Shown here in pieces: positions 17,615-26,524 of a stretch of 52,129 bases of DNA. This stretch comes from Bacteroidota bacterium (GTDB taxonomy: Bacteria > Bacteroidota > Bacteroidia > Bacteroidales > Paludibacteraceae). The notes below the pieces were generated by a model. It made no database searches and had not been told where the DNA came from. It saw nothing but the letters and a program-made list of their open reading frames with translations. Made by a program: the position numbers and the translations under genes. The stretch covers positions 1-52,129 of the forward strand of contig JAFNAV010000014.1 in assembly GCA_017860345.1 (NCBI GenBank). The letters run 5' to 3'. Numbering within the stretch: position 1 is the first letter of the stretch; every line of letters begins with the position of its first letter.

Positions 17615-18295
17615 ATGAAGAAAAAATTATGTTTTGGGATGATGGCAATTTGCCTTGTTGCTTTATCTGCCAACGGTCAGACAATGGCCCGGGAGCAGGC
17701 GTATGCTGACTCGGTAATACGAACTGTGACTTATGCTGACGAAAGCGCCAACCCTCAGGTACTGTGGAAGGATTTTGTGAATTATTACCAGTACCCGAAA
17801 ATTCCTACCGACAAGGCAACGGGCTTGTTTATTTATAATCAGGTTTTAGAATTTGACAGCGTGAGCCAAAAAACGCTTTTTGAAAGAGCTGAGCAGTGGC
17901 TGATTTTGTCTTATTTCCAGATTATGTACACCAAGTCGGACTGCGGTAAGATTATAGCCTCGGCCACAACTGTAATTCCTCATAAAACGGGCACTATAAC
18001 CAAACGTAATTCAAAAATAAGCTCAACAAAAACCAAGATAGATTACCTGCTGACTCTGACAATAAAAGACAATAAAATTAAATATGATATAAGTGAACTC
18101 AGGTATTATGTATCATCGTACGATTCGGAAAACAGTTACCCTTATTATAGTTTGTTCCCGATATTCAAAAATAGTCAGTCGGATTGGTTGAGAATAATAG
18201 ACTTATCTAACGTATTGTACAAAACATTGATGACTGACATTCCCGCAACATTGGCCAACTATGTTAATTACACAAAAGCCGACTACGACTTTTAA
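17615..18295 (+). CDS. Exported DUF4468-like protein
   Basis: A 226-residue protein with a signal peptide (about residues 1-21, ending SANGQ). The mature part resembles the DUF4468 / TBP-like fold family of Bacteroidota: an early segment LFIYNQVLEFDSVSQKTLFERAEQWL, a middle Gly/Lys turn, and strands near YLLTLTIKDNKIKYDISELRYYV. Members are found as exported proteins of unknown function. The gene is flanked by tdh, 160 bases upstream, and by the DUF3467 gene, which has its own -7 box, so it is probably monocistronic. The family assignment is moderate. Confidence 0.65.
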   Translation: MKKKLCFGMMAICLVALSANGQTMAREQAYADSVIRTVTYADESANPQVLWKDFVNYYQYPKIPTDKATGLFIYNQVLEFDSVSQKTLFERAEQWLILSYFQIMYTKSDCGKIIASATTVIPHKTGTITKRNSKISSTKTKIDYLLTLTIKDNKIKYDISELRYYVSSYDSENSYPYYSLFPIFKNSQSDWLRIIDLSNVLYKTLMTDIPATLANYVNYTKADYDF

Positions 18296-18348
18296 AGTCC
18301 GATAATAAGAAAAACATTTTAGCAGCTAACAAGGCAAAATGAATGTAC

Positions 18349-18369
18349 TATGGCTTATTTTTAGCCATA
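18349..18369 (+). terminator. Hairpin after the DUF4468-like gene, possible weak terminator
   Basis: TATGGCT (18349-18355) pairs with AGCCATA (18363-18369) around a T-rich loop. No T run follows, so a role in termination is only a possibility. Confidence 0.3.
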
Positions 18370-18395
18370 CGGAAAACTACGTAAAATATTTATTG

Positions 18396-18403
18396 TAACT
18401 TTG
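18396..18403 (+). promoter_or_regulatory. -7 box for the DUF3467 gene
   Basis: TAACTTTG matches TAnnTTTG and lies 25 nt before the ATG at 18429. No -33 box was seen. Confidence 0.5.
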
Positions 18404-18428
18404 CGCTACAAAAAAACTGACAATACTT

Positions 18429-18734
18429 ATGGAACAAGAAGACAACCAGCTAAACATAGAACTATCGGCTGAAATAGCCGAAGGCATTTACTCCAATCTG
18501 GCCATTATTTCGCACTCAACATCCGAATTTGTATTGGATTTTATCCGTATCATGCCGGGAACTCCTAAAGCCAATGTAAAATCGCGAATTATACTAACAC
18601 CCGAACATGCCAAAAGATTACTTTTTGCCCTGCAGGAAAACATTGTAAAATACGAAATGCAGAATGGTAAAATAAAAGTACCCGAAGGCCCTATTCCTCC
18701 TGTACCAATGAGTTTTGGAGGTGGCGAAGCATAA
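18429..18734 (+). CDS. DUF3467 protein
   Basis: A small cytoplasmic protein of 101 residues that matches DUF3467 along its whole length: IAEGIYSNLAIISHSTSEFVLDF, then IMPGTPKANVKSRIILTPEHAKRLLFALQENI. The proline-rich tail (PEGPIPPVPMSFGGGEA) is usual for the family. DUF3467 proteins are widespread in Bacteroidota, often near rpoC or in small operons; their function is unknown. A -7 box precedes the gene, and a membrane-protein gene follows 34 bases after the stop, so the two are probably cotranscribed. Confidence 0.9.
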   Translation: MEQEDNQLNIELSAEIAEGIYSNLAIISHSTSEFVLDFIRIMPGTPKANVKSRIILTPEHAKRLLFALQENIVKYEMQNGKIKVPEGPIPPVPMSFGGGEA

Positions 18735-18768
18735 ACCCGGTTAACGTATTTATAATCGGAAATAATAT

Positions 18769-19098
18769 ATGAGAAAAACGTTTATCATACTAAGTATTGT
18801 AGCCTCAGTAACAGGAATTATATTTCTGTTTTTGCCAATGGGGACTATTGCGTTTTTGCCAGCCGCACTCTCAATTATTGCTGCTGTGGCAGCATTTCTA
18901 AAATCGAAGAATCAAAGCAAAGCACTGCCCAAAGTGCTGCTACTCTGCGCTACCACCATTTTCTTTATTGTAATGGCTAAAGACGTATTAGTTAACAACA
19001 AACTAACTACAGAAGAAGAACTTATCAAAGAAAAACAAGACACCCAAACAGAAGCAAATAAAGAACTTCAGAAACCTGAGGGGATTGAAAGACGGTAA
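18769..19098 (+). CDS. Small membrane protein of unknown function
   Basis: A 109-residue protein with an N-terminal helical hairpin (about residues 5-24 and 27-44), a third hydrophobic helix at about 55-72, and a charged, coiled-coil-like tail (TEEELIKEKQDTQTEANKELQKPEG). It lies 34 bases after the DUF3467 gene and is likely to share its transcript. I do not recognise a family. The hydrophobic pattern and the coding context make it a real gene rather than a chance frame. Confidence 0.7.
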   Translation: MRKTFIILSIVASVTGIIFLFLPMGTIAFLPAALSIIAAVAAFLKSKNQSKALPKVLLLCATTIFFIVMAKDVLVNNKLTTEEELIKEKQDTQTEANKELQKPEGIERR

Positions 19099-19511
19099 TA
19101 AATAACACCTCACCTATTAAGCATCATTTAATAAAATTTAAAAAATTATCGGGTTTAACTTGAAAATCCAATAATTTTATGTAGTTTTACTTTCGGTATA
19201 TTATTCATTATAACCTCTGGCAACCGCTGATAGAAGTAATTAGTTTCCAGCAGGTTCTTTTCTGTTATTGTATGGATGAATTGATCCAGTTCACAGCGTA
19301 AACTTTGATACTACTTTCAAAGTACAACGCTACCATACAACAATCTAACATTTTTTCTTAGTTAACGTATGCAGAACAACTCTGTATGCGCTTCCAAATG
19401 CAAAATCAGCTACTTCTCAGCAGATTAACGCGTTTGCCTATGTTTCTGTGCGCTTGATTTGCACAGGCAGAAACGAGAAAAAAAACCAGAAAATTGACTA
19501 TAAAAAAAATA
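19099..19511. other. Intergenic region upstream of the response regulator
   Basis: AT-rich and without a credible gene. Two small inverted repeats are visible: CTTTGA/TCAAAG near 19303-19322, and GTTTCTG-TGC against GCACAG-CAGAAAC near 19442-19475, just before the response regulator, with a small bulge. I found no convincing TAnnTTTG promoter with a -33 box. Confidence 0.4.
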
Positions 19512-20738
19512 ATGATGAATAATTCTAAGCTACTTATGGTAGACGATGAGCCGATGAATCTCTTTCTTTATTGTAAAATGCTCAAAGAATTCGATTTTGA
19601 AGTATTCACTGCCAGTAATGGTCGTGAGTGTATAGAAAGAGCCAGAGCCATTGTACCGGACTTAATACTACTCGACTGGAATATGCCTGTAATGGATGGT
19701 ATTCAAGCTCTTGAGATATTGAAAAATGATCAGGAGCTGAAAGATATTCCCGTAATTATGATTACAGGAGTAATGAACACTCCTGAGAATTTGGCGCTCG
19801 CCATGTCACTTGGCGCTTCAGATTTTTTACGCAAACCGTTCGAAAAACTTGAACTGAATGCGAGAATTAAAAATACGCTGCTTTTATCATCATCTATAAA
19901 AATACTCAAAGAACAGTATCGAAGTCTTGAAAACAAAAATATATTCATCACTTCGCTTATCGAAAGTATACCTCACCCGGTTGTTTATCACTCGCCAAAC
20001 GGAACAGTACTACTGTGTAATAAGTTTTTAAGCGATTGCCTTAAAACCGATTCAGAAACACTCGCAGGAAAAACCATATACACATATTTCCTGAACAATG
20101 AGATAGGGCTTCATGCGCTAAACGATGTTCAGGTTATTCAAACCGGACATATCGAACCTTACGAAGCCCATGTTTTTGATAGAAACAAAACTTATGTAGT
20201 ATCTAAAAATGTGGTTAGAGACAATAAAATGCGTCCTATAGGCATCATCAGCGTATATACAGATATATCTAAACTAAAAAAAGCTAATGAAGAGCTTATC
20301 AACACAAAAAAAATGGAATTAGTAGCCAGTGCACTTCAGCTTATGCACGTAAACGAACTGAATGAATCCATGATTAATGAATTGGCTAAAGTACTACCTT
20401 TTGCATCAAAAGAAGGGCGCAAAATAATTCAGGATCTCACATCGAGATATAAAGCCAACCTGACAGAACAAATATGGAGTGACTTTGAAATTCGCTTTGA
20501 GAATGCCTTCGACTCGTTTTATCAGACCCTAATGGTGAAATACCCCGCACTAACGTCTACAGAACGTAAGCTCTGCGCATTGTTGCGCATGGGACTTACA
20601 TCGAAAGAAGTAGCCGGACTGACACTGCAGAACCCTCAAAGCGTAGATGTAGCCAGATACAGACTGAGAAAAAAATTTAATCTTGGCCCCGATGATAATC
20701 TATTGGCTTTTTTATTGAAAGTAGGCTCGGATAATTAG
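19512..20738 (+). CDS. Response regulator with receiver, PAS and LuxR-type HTH domains
   Basis: A 408-residue regulator starting at ATG 19512; a TTG at 19494 would add six residues, and ATG 19515 is equally possible. The receiver domain (about 1-120) has the acidic pair in VDDEP, phosphoacceptor Asp55 (LILLDWNMP) and the conserved Lys108 in FLRKPF. A PAS domain follows at about 140-250 (HPVVYHSPNGTVLLCN). A helical linker leads to a C-terminal LuxR-type HTH over roughly the last 60 residues, with LTSTERKLCALLRMGLTSKE and a recognition-helix region VDVARYRLRKKF. The histidine kinase starts 103 bases downstream on the same strand and is the likely partner. The signal and targets are unknown. 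Confidence 0.88.
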   Translation: MMNNSKLLMVDDEPMNLFLYCKMLKEFDFEVFTASNGRECIERARAIVPDLILLDWNMPVMDGIQALEILKNDQELKDIPVIMITGVMNTPENLALAMSLGASDFLRKPFEKLELNARIKNTLLLSSSIKILKEQYRSLENKNIFITSLIESIPHPVVYHSPNGTVLLCNKFLSDCLKTDSETLAGKTIYTYFLNNEIGLHALNDVQVIQTGHIEPYEAHVFDRNKTYVVSKNVVRDNKMRPIGIISVYTDISKLKKANEELINTKKMELVASALQLMHVNELNESMINELAKVLPFASKEGRKIIQDLTSRYKANLTEQIWSDFEIRFENAFDSFYQTLMVKYPALTSTERKLCALLRMGLTSKEVAGLTLQNPQSVDVARYRLRKKFNLGPDDNLLAFLLKVGSDN

Positions 20739-20841
20739 TAGTAAATAAATATGTAAATGACTATACCGGCTCCATTTTTCAGACCTACATAATTTTTCAA
20801 ACTGACATACAGAGTTTTTAAACAATAATTAATAAATAGTT

Positions 20842-22551
20842 ATGAAATACAAAGGATTAATACAACTCATCATAACCACAATTCTCATGTCGCTCATTCT
20901 GGTTTTTATTGTCGTTTCAATAAAAAACCTGGTCAACGAGAAAAACAAAATATACTCAGCGCTGGTTATTTCGCAACAAAACCGGGACATTTTACTTAAA
21001 ACAGAAAAAGTTACCGAGTCTTTTTTTCTTGTAGAAGTCAGCTATAAGGAATATTGTACCACATTCAAGAAAAAAGATTTAGAAAAATACAACGAAAGAA
21101 TCGAAAATCTGAATCAAAGCATTATAAATCTTCAAAAATCAATTAACAGTAACGATGGAAATAAAGAACGTTTTATGCACATTTTTGGAGAAAAAAATAA
21201 AGAAAGTGAAATTTATGTAAAATTGAGATCATTGACTGACTCGCTTATTTTTTCTACTGCAAATCTCGACAAGAAACATCATAGTCTGGAAAGATATATC
21301 GAGAAAATATCAGAAATAAAAGTGGACACACTATCCGTTACCAAGACTGTAGAAACAAAGAAAAAAGGAATTTTCAGCAAGCTCAAAACATTTGTGGCAG
21401 GCGAAAAAACGAAAGAAAGCACCAGTACTAAAGTGGTAATAAATTCGTCGGAAGAACTTGCAGGAGTTGTCCCCGGCATATCCAAATCGCAGGAATTAGA
21501 CTCTAAAATCAAAAATCTGAACAAGAAAGAAGGCGATAATATGCCTGCGCTGATTAAAAATGCTCTGGAAATGAAAAAAAGCGAGCTTAAACTGATTGAG
21601 ATAAACAACAAGCTGATCAGAGAACTTGAAAGCATTCTGGTTAATATCAAGAAAAACATCTGGAAAGATGAAATGAAACAAAACAGCAATTTTTTAAAAT
21701 CGGTTTCGCGCTCTACCTCACAGATACAAAGCATTTTATACATACTGGTTATGTTAGCCTTTATACTTGTTATTTATATTATTTATCTGGCATACCGTAT
21801 TTATAAGTTTCAGAAAAACATCGTAGTTCTTAACGAACAAATAACTAAAGATTCGATTGAAAAAGACAAGTTCTATTCCATTTTAAGTCATGACCTCATG
21901 AATCCATTTAACCTGTTACTCGGATTCAGCTCCATGCTTCATGAGTCGGTAGAAGAAGACAATAAAGATGAGGTAAAGGAATATACCAACATCATACAAC
22001 AATCTACCAAACAAATCCACCATTTGCTTCAAAGTTTACTTACATGGTCGCGCTTGCAGAACGGGAAAATTGAGTTTTCGCCACAGCTAACCAACGTATC
22101 CGATTTCATGTTGGAATGCAACATGATTCTTAACCCGATAGCTGAAAATAAAAATATAGAATTACAATGGCAGGTTGAAAACGATATACAAGCCAACTTT
22201 GATAAAAATATGATTGGATCAGTGATTCAAAATCTTGTAACTAATGCCATAAAATTTACTGAACGAGGCGGAAGTGTAAAGGTGGAATCGCACATAAAAT
22301 CAAAACAGCTTTATATCATTGTAACCGATACAGGCACCGGTATGAGCGAAGATAAAGCCAATCAGCTTTTCAGACTGGATAAGAACAATAGCAACAAAGG
22401 TACCGAGAACGAAAGCGGCTCAGGGTTAGGTTTAATTATTTGTAAAGAGTTTATTGAAAATCACAAAGGGAGTATAAATGTTGTAAGTACAGTAGGGCAA
22501 GGCACAAAAATCACTGTAACCCTCCCTGTATCACTTAAAAAAACGAAGTAA
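20842..22551 (+). CDS. Membrane sensor histidine kinase
   Basis: A 569-residue kinase with one membrane helix at about 8-28, a long charged, probably coiled-coil sensor region (about 30-295), and a second helix at about 297-318. The HisKA domain has His350 in SHDLMNPF. The ATPase domain shows N-box NLVTNAIKF, G1 DTGTGMS and G2 GSGLGL. The middle region includes an insert, KKKGIFSKLKTFVAGEKTKEST at about 168-190, with unusually many lysines, and no known sensor fold that I can name. The gene follows the response regulator and probably forms a two-component system with it. Confidence 0.92.
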   Translation: MKYKGLIQLIITTILMSLILVFIVVSIKNLVNEKNKIYSALVISQQNRDILLKTEKVTESFFLVEVSYKEYCTTFKKKDLEKYNERIENLNQSIINLQKSINSNDGNKERFMHIFGEKNKESEIYVKLRSLTDSLIFSTANLDKKHHSLERYIEKISEIKVDTLSVTKTVETKKKGIFSKLKTFVAGEKTKESTSTKVVINSSEELAGVVPGISKSQELDSKIKNLNKKEGDNMPALIKNALEMKKSELKLIEINNKLIRELESILVNIKKNIWKDEMKQNSNFLKSVSRSTSQIQSILYILVMLAFILVIYIIYLAYRIYKFQKNIVVLNEQITKDSIEKDKFYSILSHDLMNPFNLLLGFSSMLHESVEEDNKDEVKEYTNIIQQSTKQIHHLLQSLLTWSRLQNGKIEFSPQLTNVSDFMLECNMILNPIAENKNIELQWQVENDIQANFDKNMIGSVIQNLVTNAIKFTERGGSVKVESHIKSKQLYIIVTDTGTGMSEDKANQLFRLDKNNSNKGTENESGSGLGLIICKEFIENHKGSINVVSTVGQGTKITVTLPVSLKKTK

Positions 22552-23000
22552 AAGTGTTAAAGTATAACAATCCAGTATACAACGCTGAATTCACTTAAAT
22601 TATTTTAGATGAGTACATGAAAAAAATTGCATTAGTAACATATTTAAAATCAGCAAATTGTAAATTTTGTTCAGAAAAAGTATAGCTACATGTATAGATA
22701 AAGTAGTGAATAAAAATAACTTAGAATAAAAAATACACATTATATTTGTGTTGAGTTTAAAGAAAGAATTTTACCGGTACAAACGTAACAGGTGAGGTTT
22801 ATCTTTAAAAAATCATCCTTCCGTAAAACCTTAACGGAATGACAGATATTGAATAAAATTGTAATTTAACTAAGCTTGCTTAAATACATTAAATCTTTTT
22901 TTAATGTATAAGTATGAAATCTCTTATTTGTTTGTTTACTTTTTTCGTTTACTAAATTTTATTTATTTGTCACCATCAACTAATCTTCACATATGAAAAA
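22552..23000. other. Intergenic region between the histidine kinase and the DNA glycosylase
   Basis: About 450 AT-rich bases. A perfect 9-bp hairpin, ATACATTAA (22884-22892) with TTAATGTAT (22901-22909), and a TATATTTG that fits a -7 box at 22741-22748 are visible, but there is no -33 box. A 22-codon frame at 22617-22685 encodes a peptide with CKFC and is too short to call. Nothing else is supported. Confidence 0.45.
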
Positions 23001-23005
23001 CCGAT

Positions 23006-23051
23006 ACCCGGTTGTCAGCCGAGAGGCTGTGCAACCGGGTTATTTTTTTTT
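23006..23051. terminator. Strong terminator downstream of the DNA glycosylase gene
   Basis: ACCCGGTTG (23006-23014) pairs with CAACCGGGT (23032-23040), with an inner stem CAGCC/GGCTG closed by GAGA. T residues run to 23051 on the plus strand, and an A tract at 22996-23000 allows use on the minus strand after the glycosylase stop. Confidence 0.9.
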
Positions 23052-23061
23052 GATTGGCGAT

Positions 23062-23571
23062 TTAAGCATCAAGACTAAACCTCCAAAGTTTCCCTGCCCA
23101 CTCTTCACCGGCATAAGCAACTCCCACCCGGGGTTCGGCCTTTATTTTAAAAACTTCATCGCCACCCTCAATCCAAATCCGGCCAGACTCGGCCAAATTA
23201 TCACCATAAAAACTTTTGTCAATTCTGAGTTCACGGCCTACCCTGCCCGATCCTTTAATTTTATCGAGCCCACATATCAATACAGCTTGCGGGGAATCAA
23301 CATGGCCAGCTACAAAGTTGAGCATCCAGTACATACCATAAATCAGATACACGTAGACATAGCCACCATTAGCATACATGATTTCGGTACGTGGAGTTCT
23401 TCCTTTGCTCGCATGGCATGCTTTATCTTCAGTCCCCATATAAGCTTCGGTAATGGTTATTGTATATCGGGTCTGCGTACCATCTTCCCAAGTTCTGACA
23501 AGTGTTTTTCCTAAAAGCTCAGATGCTACAGTTACAGCATCACGTGTAAAAAATCCGGTTTCGAGTTTCAT
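23062..23571 (-). CDS. 3-methyladenine DNA glycosylase, AAG/MPG family
   Basis: Removes alkylated and deaminated purines from DNA by base flipping. It is 169 residues long from ATG 23571 (MKLETGFFTRDAVTVA), the family start; ATG 23616 adds 15 unconserved residues. The active-site glutamate is Glu42 in ITEAYMG, followed by DKACHASKGRT and the aromatic DNA-binding segment GGYVYVYLIYGMYWMLN. The segment PQAVLICGLD is also conserved in the family. The gene ends at a strong terminator and follows the MG2-type gene on the same strand, with only 58 bases between the chosen start and the upstream stop; an operon is possible but not needed by function. Confidence 0.92.
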   Translation of the reverse strand: MKLETGFFTRDAVTVASELLGKTLVRTWEDGTQTRYTITITEAYMGTEDKACHASKGRTPRTEIMYANGGYVYVYLIYGMYWMLNFVAGHVDSPQAVLICGLDKIKGSGRVGRELRIDKSFYGDNLAESGRIWIEGGDEVFKIKAEPRVGVAYAGEEWAGKLWRFSLDA

Positions 23572-23629
23572 TATTTCGTGAATACTAAATAAATCATTTA
23601 TACGGTTGAAATACACCCGTGATTGTCAT

Positions 23630-25312
23630 TTATTTTTCCACATCAAAAAAAGAATTGACATGGATAATTTCACCACTTTTGGTAACACCTTCTACCGTAA
23701 TTATAAATCTACCAATATAATCTGAAGTAAAAAAGTCAAGTGAAATATCTTTACCCTGCTTGCTATCCACCTCGGGCAGCCATAGTAATGTATGTCTGAA
23801 ATCAGGTTTCCTATCGCCAAGCCCATTTACAAGCCATGAGGGAGTAGGCTCTATACGCTTCGCCTGTATAGAAGGATAATCAATCAAAGTCATGTTTTTA
23901 TCAAATACTAATCCCGGATAATTGTTTTTATAGGTGTGAAAGCTAACCATGCCATCATAAAAGTTATTTCCAAATACCATTTTACCTGAATATACATCGA
24001 TTTGCTGAATGTTGGACGGATTGTAAGTATAAATTTTTTCGTGGTCAAATACAGGAATCCCATCAAGGATGGCCAAAGTATTTGAGAGAGAATATCTAAC
24101 TGCCTCTTCCGAAAGTACCTCTAACCGATGTTTACCACCAAAATCAGAGAACCTGGCATTTTTAATAAACTCAACAAAAACCTCTTTCATAGAATTAAAC
24201 CGCGTATACTCATCCAATTTGTAAACCCATTTAGGCTCAATACTAAATAACGCTGCTTCCGTCATATATCGTAATGAGTCAATTCCTAATCTGGTCTGAA
24301 TCTGTAAACCAATACTTCTATCGCTTAGTTTATTCAGATGTAAAGAGTCGATATACAGAACCGGCAAGCTCTTTAAAATCAGATTTTCGGAAAACGGTGA
24401 ATGTATATCAACATGAATATTCGTCTCCTCAGCAAATCCGGTCACATCACTTACAAGCTCTTTTAACCCGGATATTCTGTTAGTTACAAAACTAACATGG
24501 CCAACAGAGTCTTTACGCCCGGCAAATATTCTTATCTGATTATCAACAAAAGAGATAACGGGCATTGCAATTCTAAAATCTTCTGTTTTGCCAACTAAGT
24601 GCCCTTCAACCACATGACCTTCGTACTCTGGAATAATCCGCACATCAAATGATTTTTGAGCCGATTGCTTAATCATCCTACTCCAACCAACCAGATTTTT
24701 ATCCCCCGATTCTATAACATCCTCTCCAGCTATACTTACAGATAAAGTACATATATCCTCAGGTAAATTACTTATATGAACTGATGCTTTTTGCCTCGAT
24801 TTATAAAAAGCAGAATCGGTTTTTAAAATTACATTGCTTTTATTATAGTCCAGATTTTTATCAGAGATTTCCTGACGCGAACTTCTATCGGAAATTCTGA
24901 ATGATTTCGACGACCTTTTTGCTTGCGTATTGATTATTGCAATCTGTTTACGATTATATATCTCAACGCCCTCATTTTTCATATATCTGGTATAAGAAAC
25001 AAGATAATAAATTCCTGACAGAAGGTGCGAAGGTAGTTGCAAATAGCCGTCGCCACGACATCCGCGCACGTTAATCATTGTCTTGATATTTGGGTCATAA
25101 TCGCTTATTAGCTCAATGTAAGCTATTTTGCTTAAATCCTGCGGTTCACCTTTCTGATTGGTTGTAATTATTTTAAAATTTACTGTTTCGCCAGCCAAAT
25201 AAACGTATTTGTCAGTTTGCAAATAAATTCTTTCATAAGTATTGTTTAGTCCAAAACTTACTGATATGCTTACAATTATCAAGATAAGTATACTAATATA
25301 TTTTTTATTCAT
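23630..25312 (-). CDS. Exported MG2-type protein with a TonB-plug-like C-terminus
   Basis: A 560-residue protein with a signal peptide (about 1-20). Residues 25-130 form a macroglobulin MG2-like domain (ERIYLQTDKYVYLAGETVNFKI, then GDGYLQLPSHLLSGIYYLVSYT). A second Ig/MG-like region follows near 170-300. At about 400-460 a segment resembles the TonB-receptor plug (LAILDGIPVFDHEKIY, then QQIDVYSGKMVFG), although there is no barrel. Such MG2/plug hybrids occur in Bacteroidota beside TonB receptors and DUF4249 lipoproteins, as here, where it follows the DUF4249 gene by 49 bases. I infer a surface or periplasmic role with the receptor; the ligand is unknown. Confidence 0.75.
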   Translation of the reverse strand: MNKKYISILILIIVSISVSFGLNNTYERIYLQTDKYVYLAGETVNFKIITTNQKGEPQDLSKIAYIELISDYDPNIKTMINVRGCRGDGYLQLPSHLLSGIYYLVSYTRYMKNEGVEIYNRKQIAIINTQAKRSSKSFRISDRSSRQEISDKNLDYNKSNVILKTDSAFYKSRQKASVHISNLPEDICTLSVSIAGEDVIESGDKNLVGWSRMIKQSAQKSFDVRIIPEYEGHVVEGHLVGKTEDFRIAMPVISFVDNQIRIFAGRKDSVGHVSFVTNRISGLKELVSDVTGFAEETNIHVDIHSPFSENLILKSLPVLYIDSLHLNKLSDRSIGLQIQTRLGIDSLRYMTEAALFSIEPKWVYKLDEYTRFNSMKEVFVEFIKNARFSDFGGKHRLEVLSEEAVRYSLSNTLAILDGIPVFDHEKIYTYNPSNIQQIDVYSGKMVFGNNFYDGMVSFHTYKNNYPGLVFDKNMTLIDYPSIQAKRIEPTPSWLVNGLGDRKPDFRHTLLWLPEVDSKQGKDISLDFFTSDYIGRFIITVEGVTKSGEIIHVNSFFDVEK

Positions 25313-25361
25313 CGCACGAAAAAATAAGTAGATAAAAATATTAATTTTTATTCAAAAGAAA

Positions 25362-26489
25362 TCATTTGTGATTGTTAGGCCAAAACCATGGTTTGTTTTT
25401 TGTGCCTCCCAGAATTTTACAATCAATACATTGAGCAGGGGCATAAGAATTTCCTAAAAGTGGATCGTATGTTGACAAAAGATATCCTGACCACTGCTTA
25501 TCTGACTCCACACATGTCGTATTAGGTTTATATTCGTAGAGCTCACCTTTAAATGGAATAAACAATTCTTTTTTAGCTCCACTTGAAACATCAACATACC
25601 CGATAACCTGAATATCTTTATTCGTAACGCATTTTATATTTCCTTGCATTTCGGTTGGAATGGGAGAAAAAATACTACCACTCTCATCAATATTCTTCTT
25701 AATATTTGCGAAATAGTCGTATGCAGCTTTTCTAATTTGATTTTGAGTAATTTCTATATAATACAAAGTTGACAATCTTTTGTCTGTTGGATCAATCTCT
25801 TTGATTACTTTCTTACGAATTATATTCTCAGTCAGCAAGTCTGTGGTTCCAAGCAATATACTTTTCGATTTGTTAGTTATCCAGCAATAATATTTATTAT
25901 TGTAAATACTATCAGGAAGGTCCGAATAAACCACTAACTTACCATTCTCATAACCAGCATTAGCGAATATCTCGGCATGAAACTCCCAAATTTCGGTATA
26001 CGACCATTGATAATAATTCGACTGGCTGGTAGGGTCATGAGTGTTTACATGAATTTGCACCGGTTTTCCTTTTCCTTCTTTCGACCATGTGATTGAATCA
26101 ATTGCCGCAGTCTTAATCGGGTTAAGAAATTCCGATTCATATTCTTCATTGTCGAGAATTATTCTAAGCCGGTATTTATAATTTTGATCTAATGTTCCCG
26201 TACGAACGAAATATTTCCCATTGCCTTTTTGTTGAAAAGGACCTGTTAGCCGCCCATTACTATCTTCTATGAAAAGTTCTGCTCCGTTCACAGCATCATC
26301 ATCACTAAGCTCCTGATCCAAAGCCACACTCCGGCTTAGCTGAATTTCAGTAGAGTCGCTCGAAATGATACCTTCGACCACCAAGATGCCACTTTTCGCA
26401 TCTTTTAAATCCACATTATACTCTGTAACACAAGAAGTAAGAAGTATTGTCAGTGTTGATAAATATATGGTAAGTTTTTTCATCATCAT
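25362..26489 (-). CDS. DUF4249 outer-membrane lipoprotein
   Basis: A 375-residue lipoprotein with a lipobox ILLTSC, so Cys20 is the likely lipidation site. The N-terminal mature part (KSGILVVEGIISSDSTEIQLSRS) is the conserved beginning of DUF4249, a beta-rich family almost always next to a TonB-dependent receptor in Bacteroidota. Here it lies 35 bases downstream of the receptor stop. The family role is unknown, but by position it resembles the SusD-type partners that sit on the outer face. Three ATG codons in a row make the exact start uncertain by two residues. Confidence 0.9.
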   Translation of the reverse strand: MMMKKLTIYLSTLTILLTSCVTEYNVDLKDAKSGILVVEGIISSDSTEIQLSRSVALDQELSDDDAVNGAELFIEDSNGRLTGPFQQKGNGKYFVRTGTLDQNYKYRLRIILDNEEYESEFLNPIKTAAIDSITWSKEGKGKPVQIHVNTHDPTSQSNYYQWSYTEIWEFHAEIFANAGYENGKLVVYSDLPDSIYNNKYYCWITNKSKSILLGTTDLLTENIIRKKVIKEIDPTDKRLSTLYYIEITQNQIRKAAYDYFANIKKNIDESGSIFSPIPTEMQGNIKCVTNKDIQVIGYVDVSSGAKKELFIPFKGELYEYKPNTTCVESDKQWSGYLLSTYDPLLGNSYAPAQCIDCKILGGTKNKPWFWPNNHK

Positions 26490-26524
26490 AAAAATAAAAC
26501 GTTTTATGTTGTAGTTTTTTTACA

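Noticed and set aside
22617..22685. A 22-codon frame encoding a peptide with CKFC, in the gap after the histidine kinase
   Set aside because: Too short and AT-rich to tell from chance; no promoter with both boxes and no similar peptide known to me.
22741..22748. TATATTTG that could begin a small RNA ending at the terminator 23006-23051
   Set aside because: No -33 box and no structure in between beyond one 9-bp hairpin; such 8-mers are frequent in AT-rich DNA.
22999..23514. A plus-strand frame starting MKNRYPVVSREAVQP
   Set aside because: Its start is within the terminator hairpin and the rest is the antisense of the DNA glycosylase gene.
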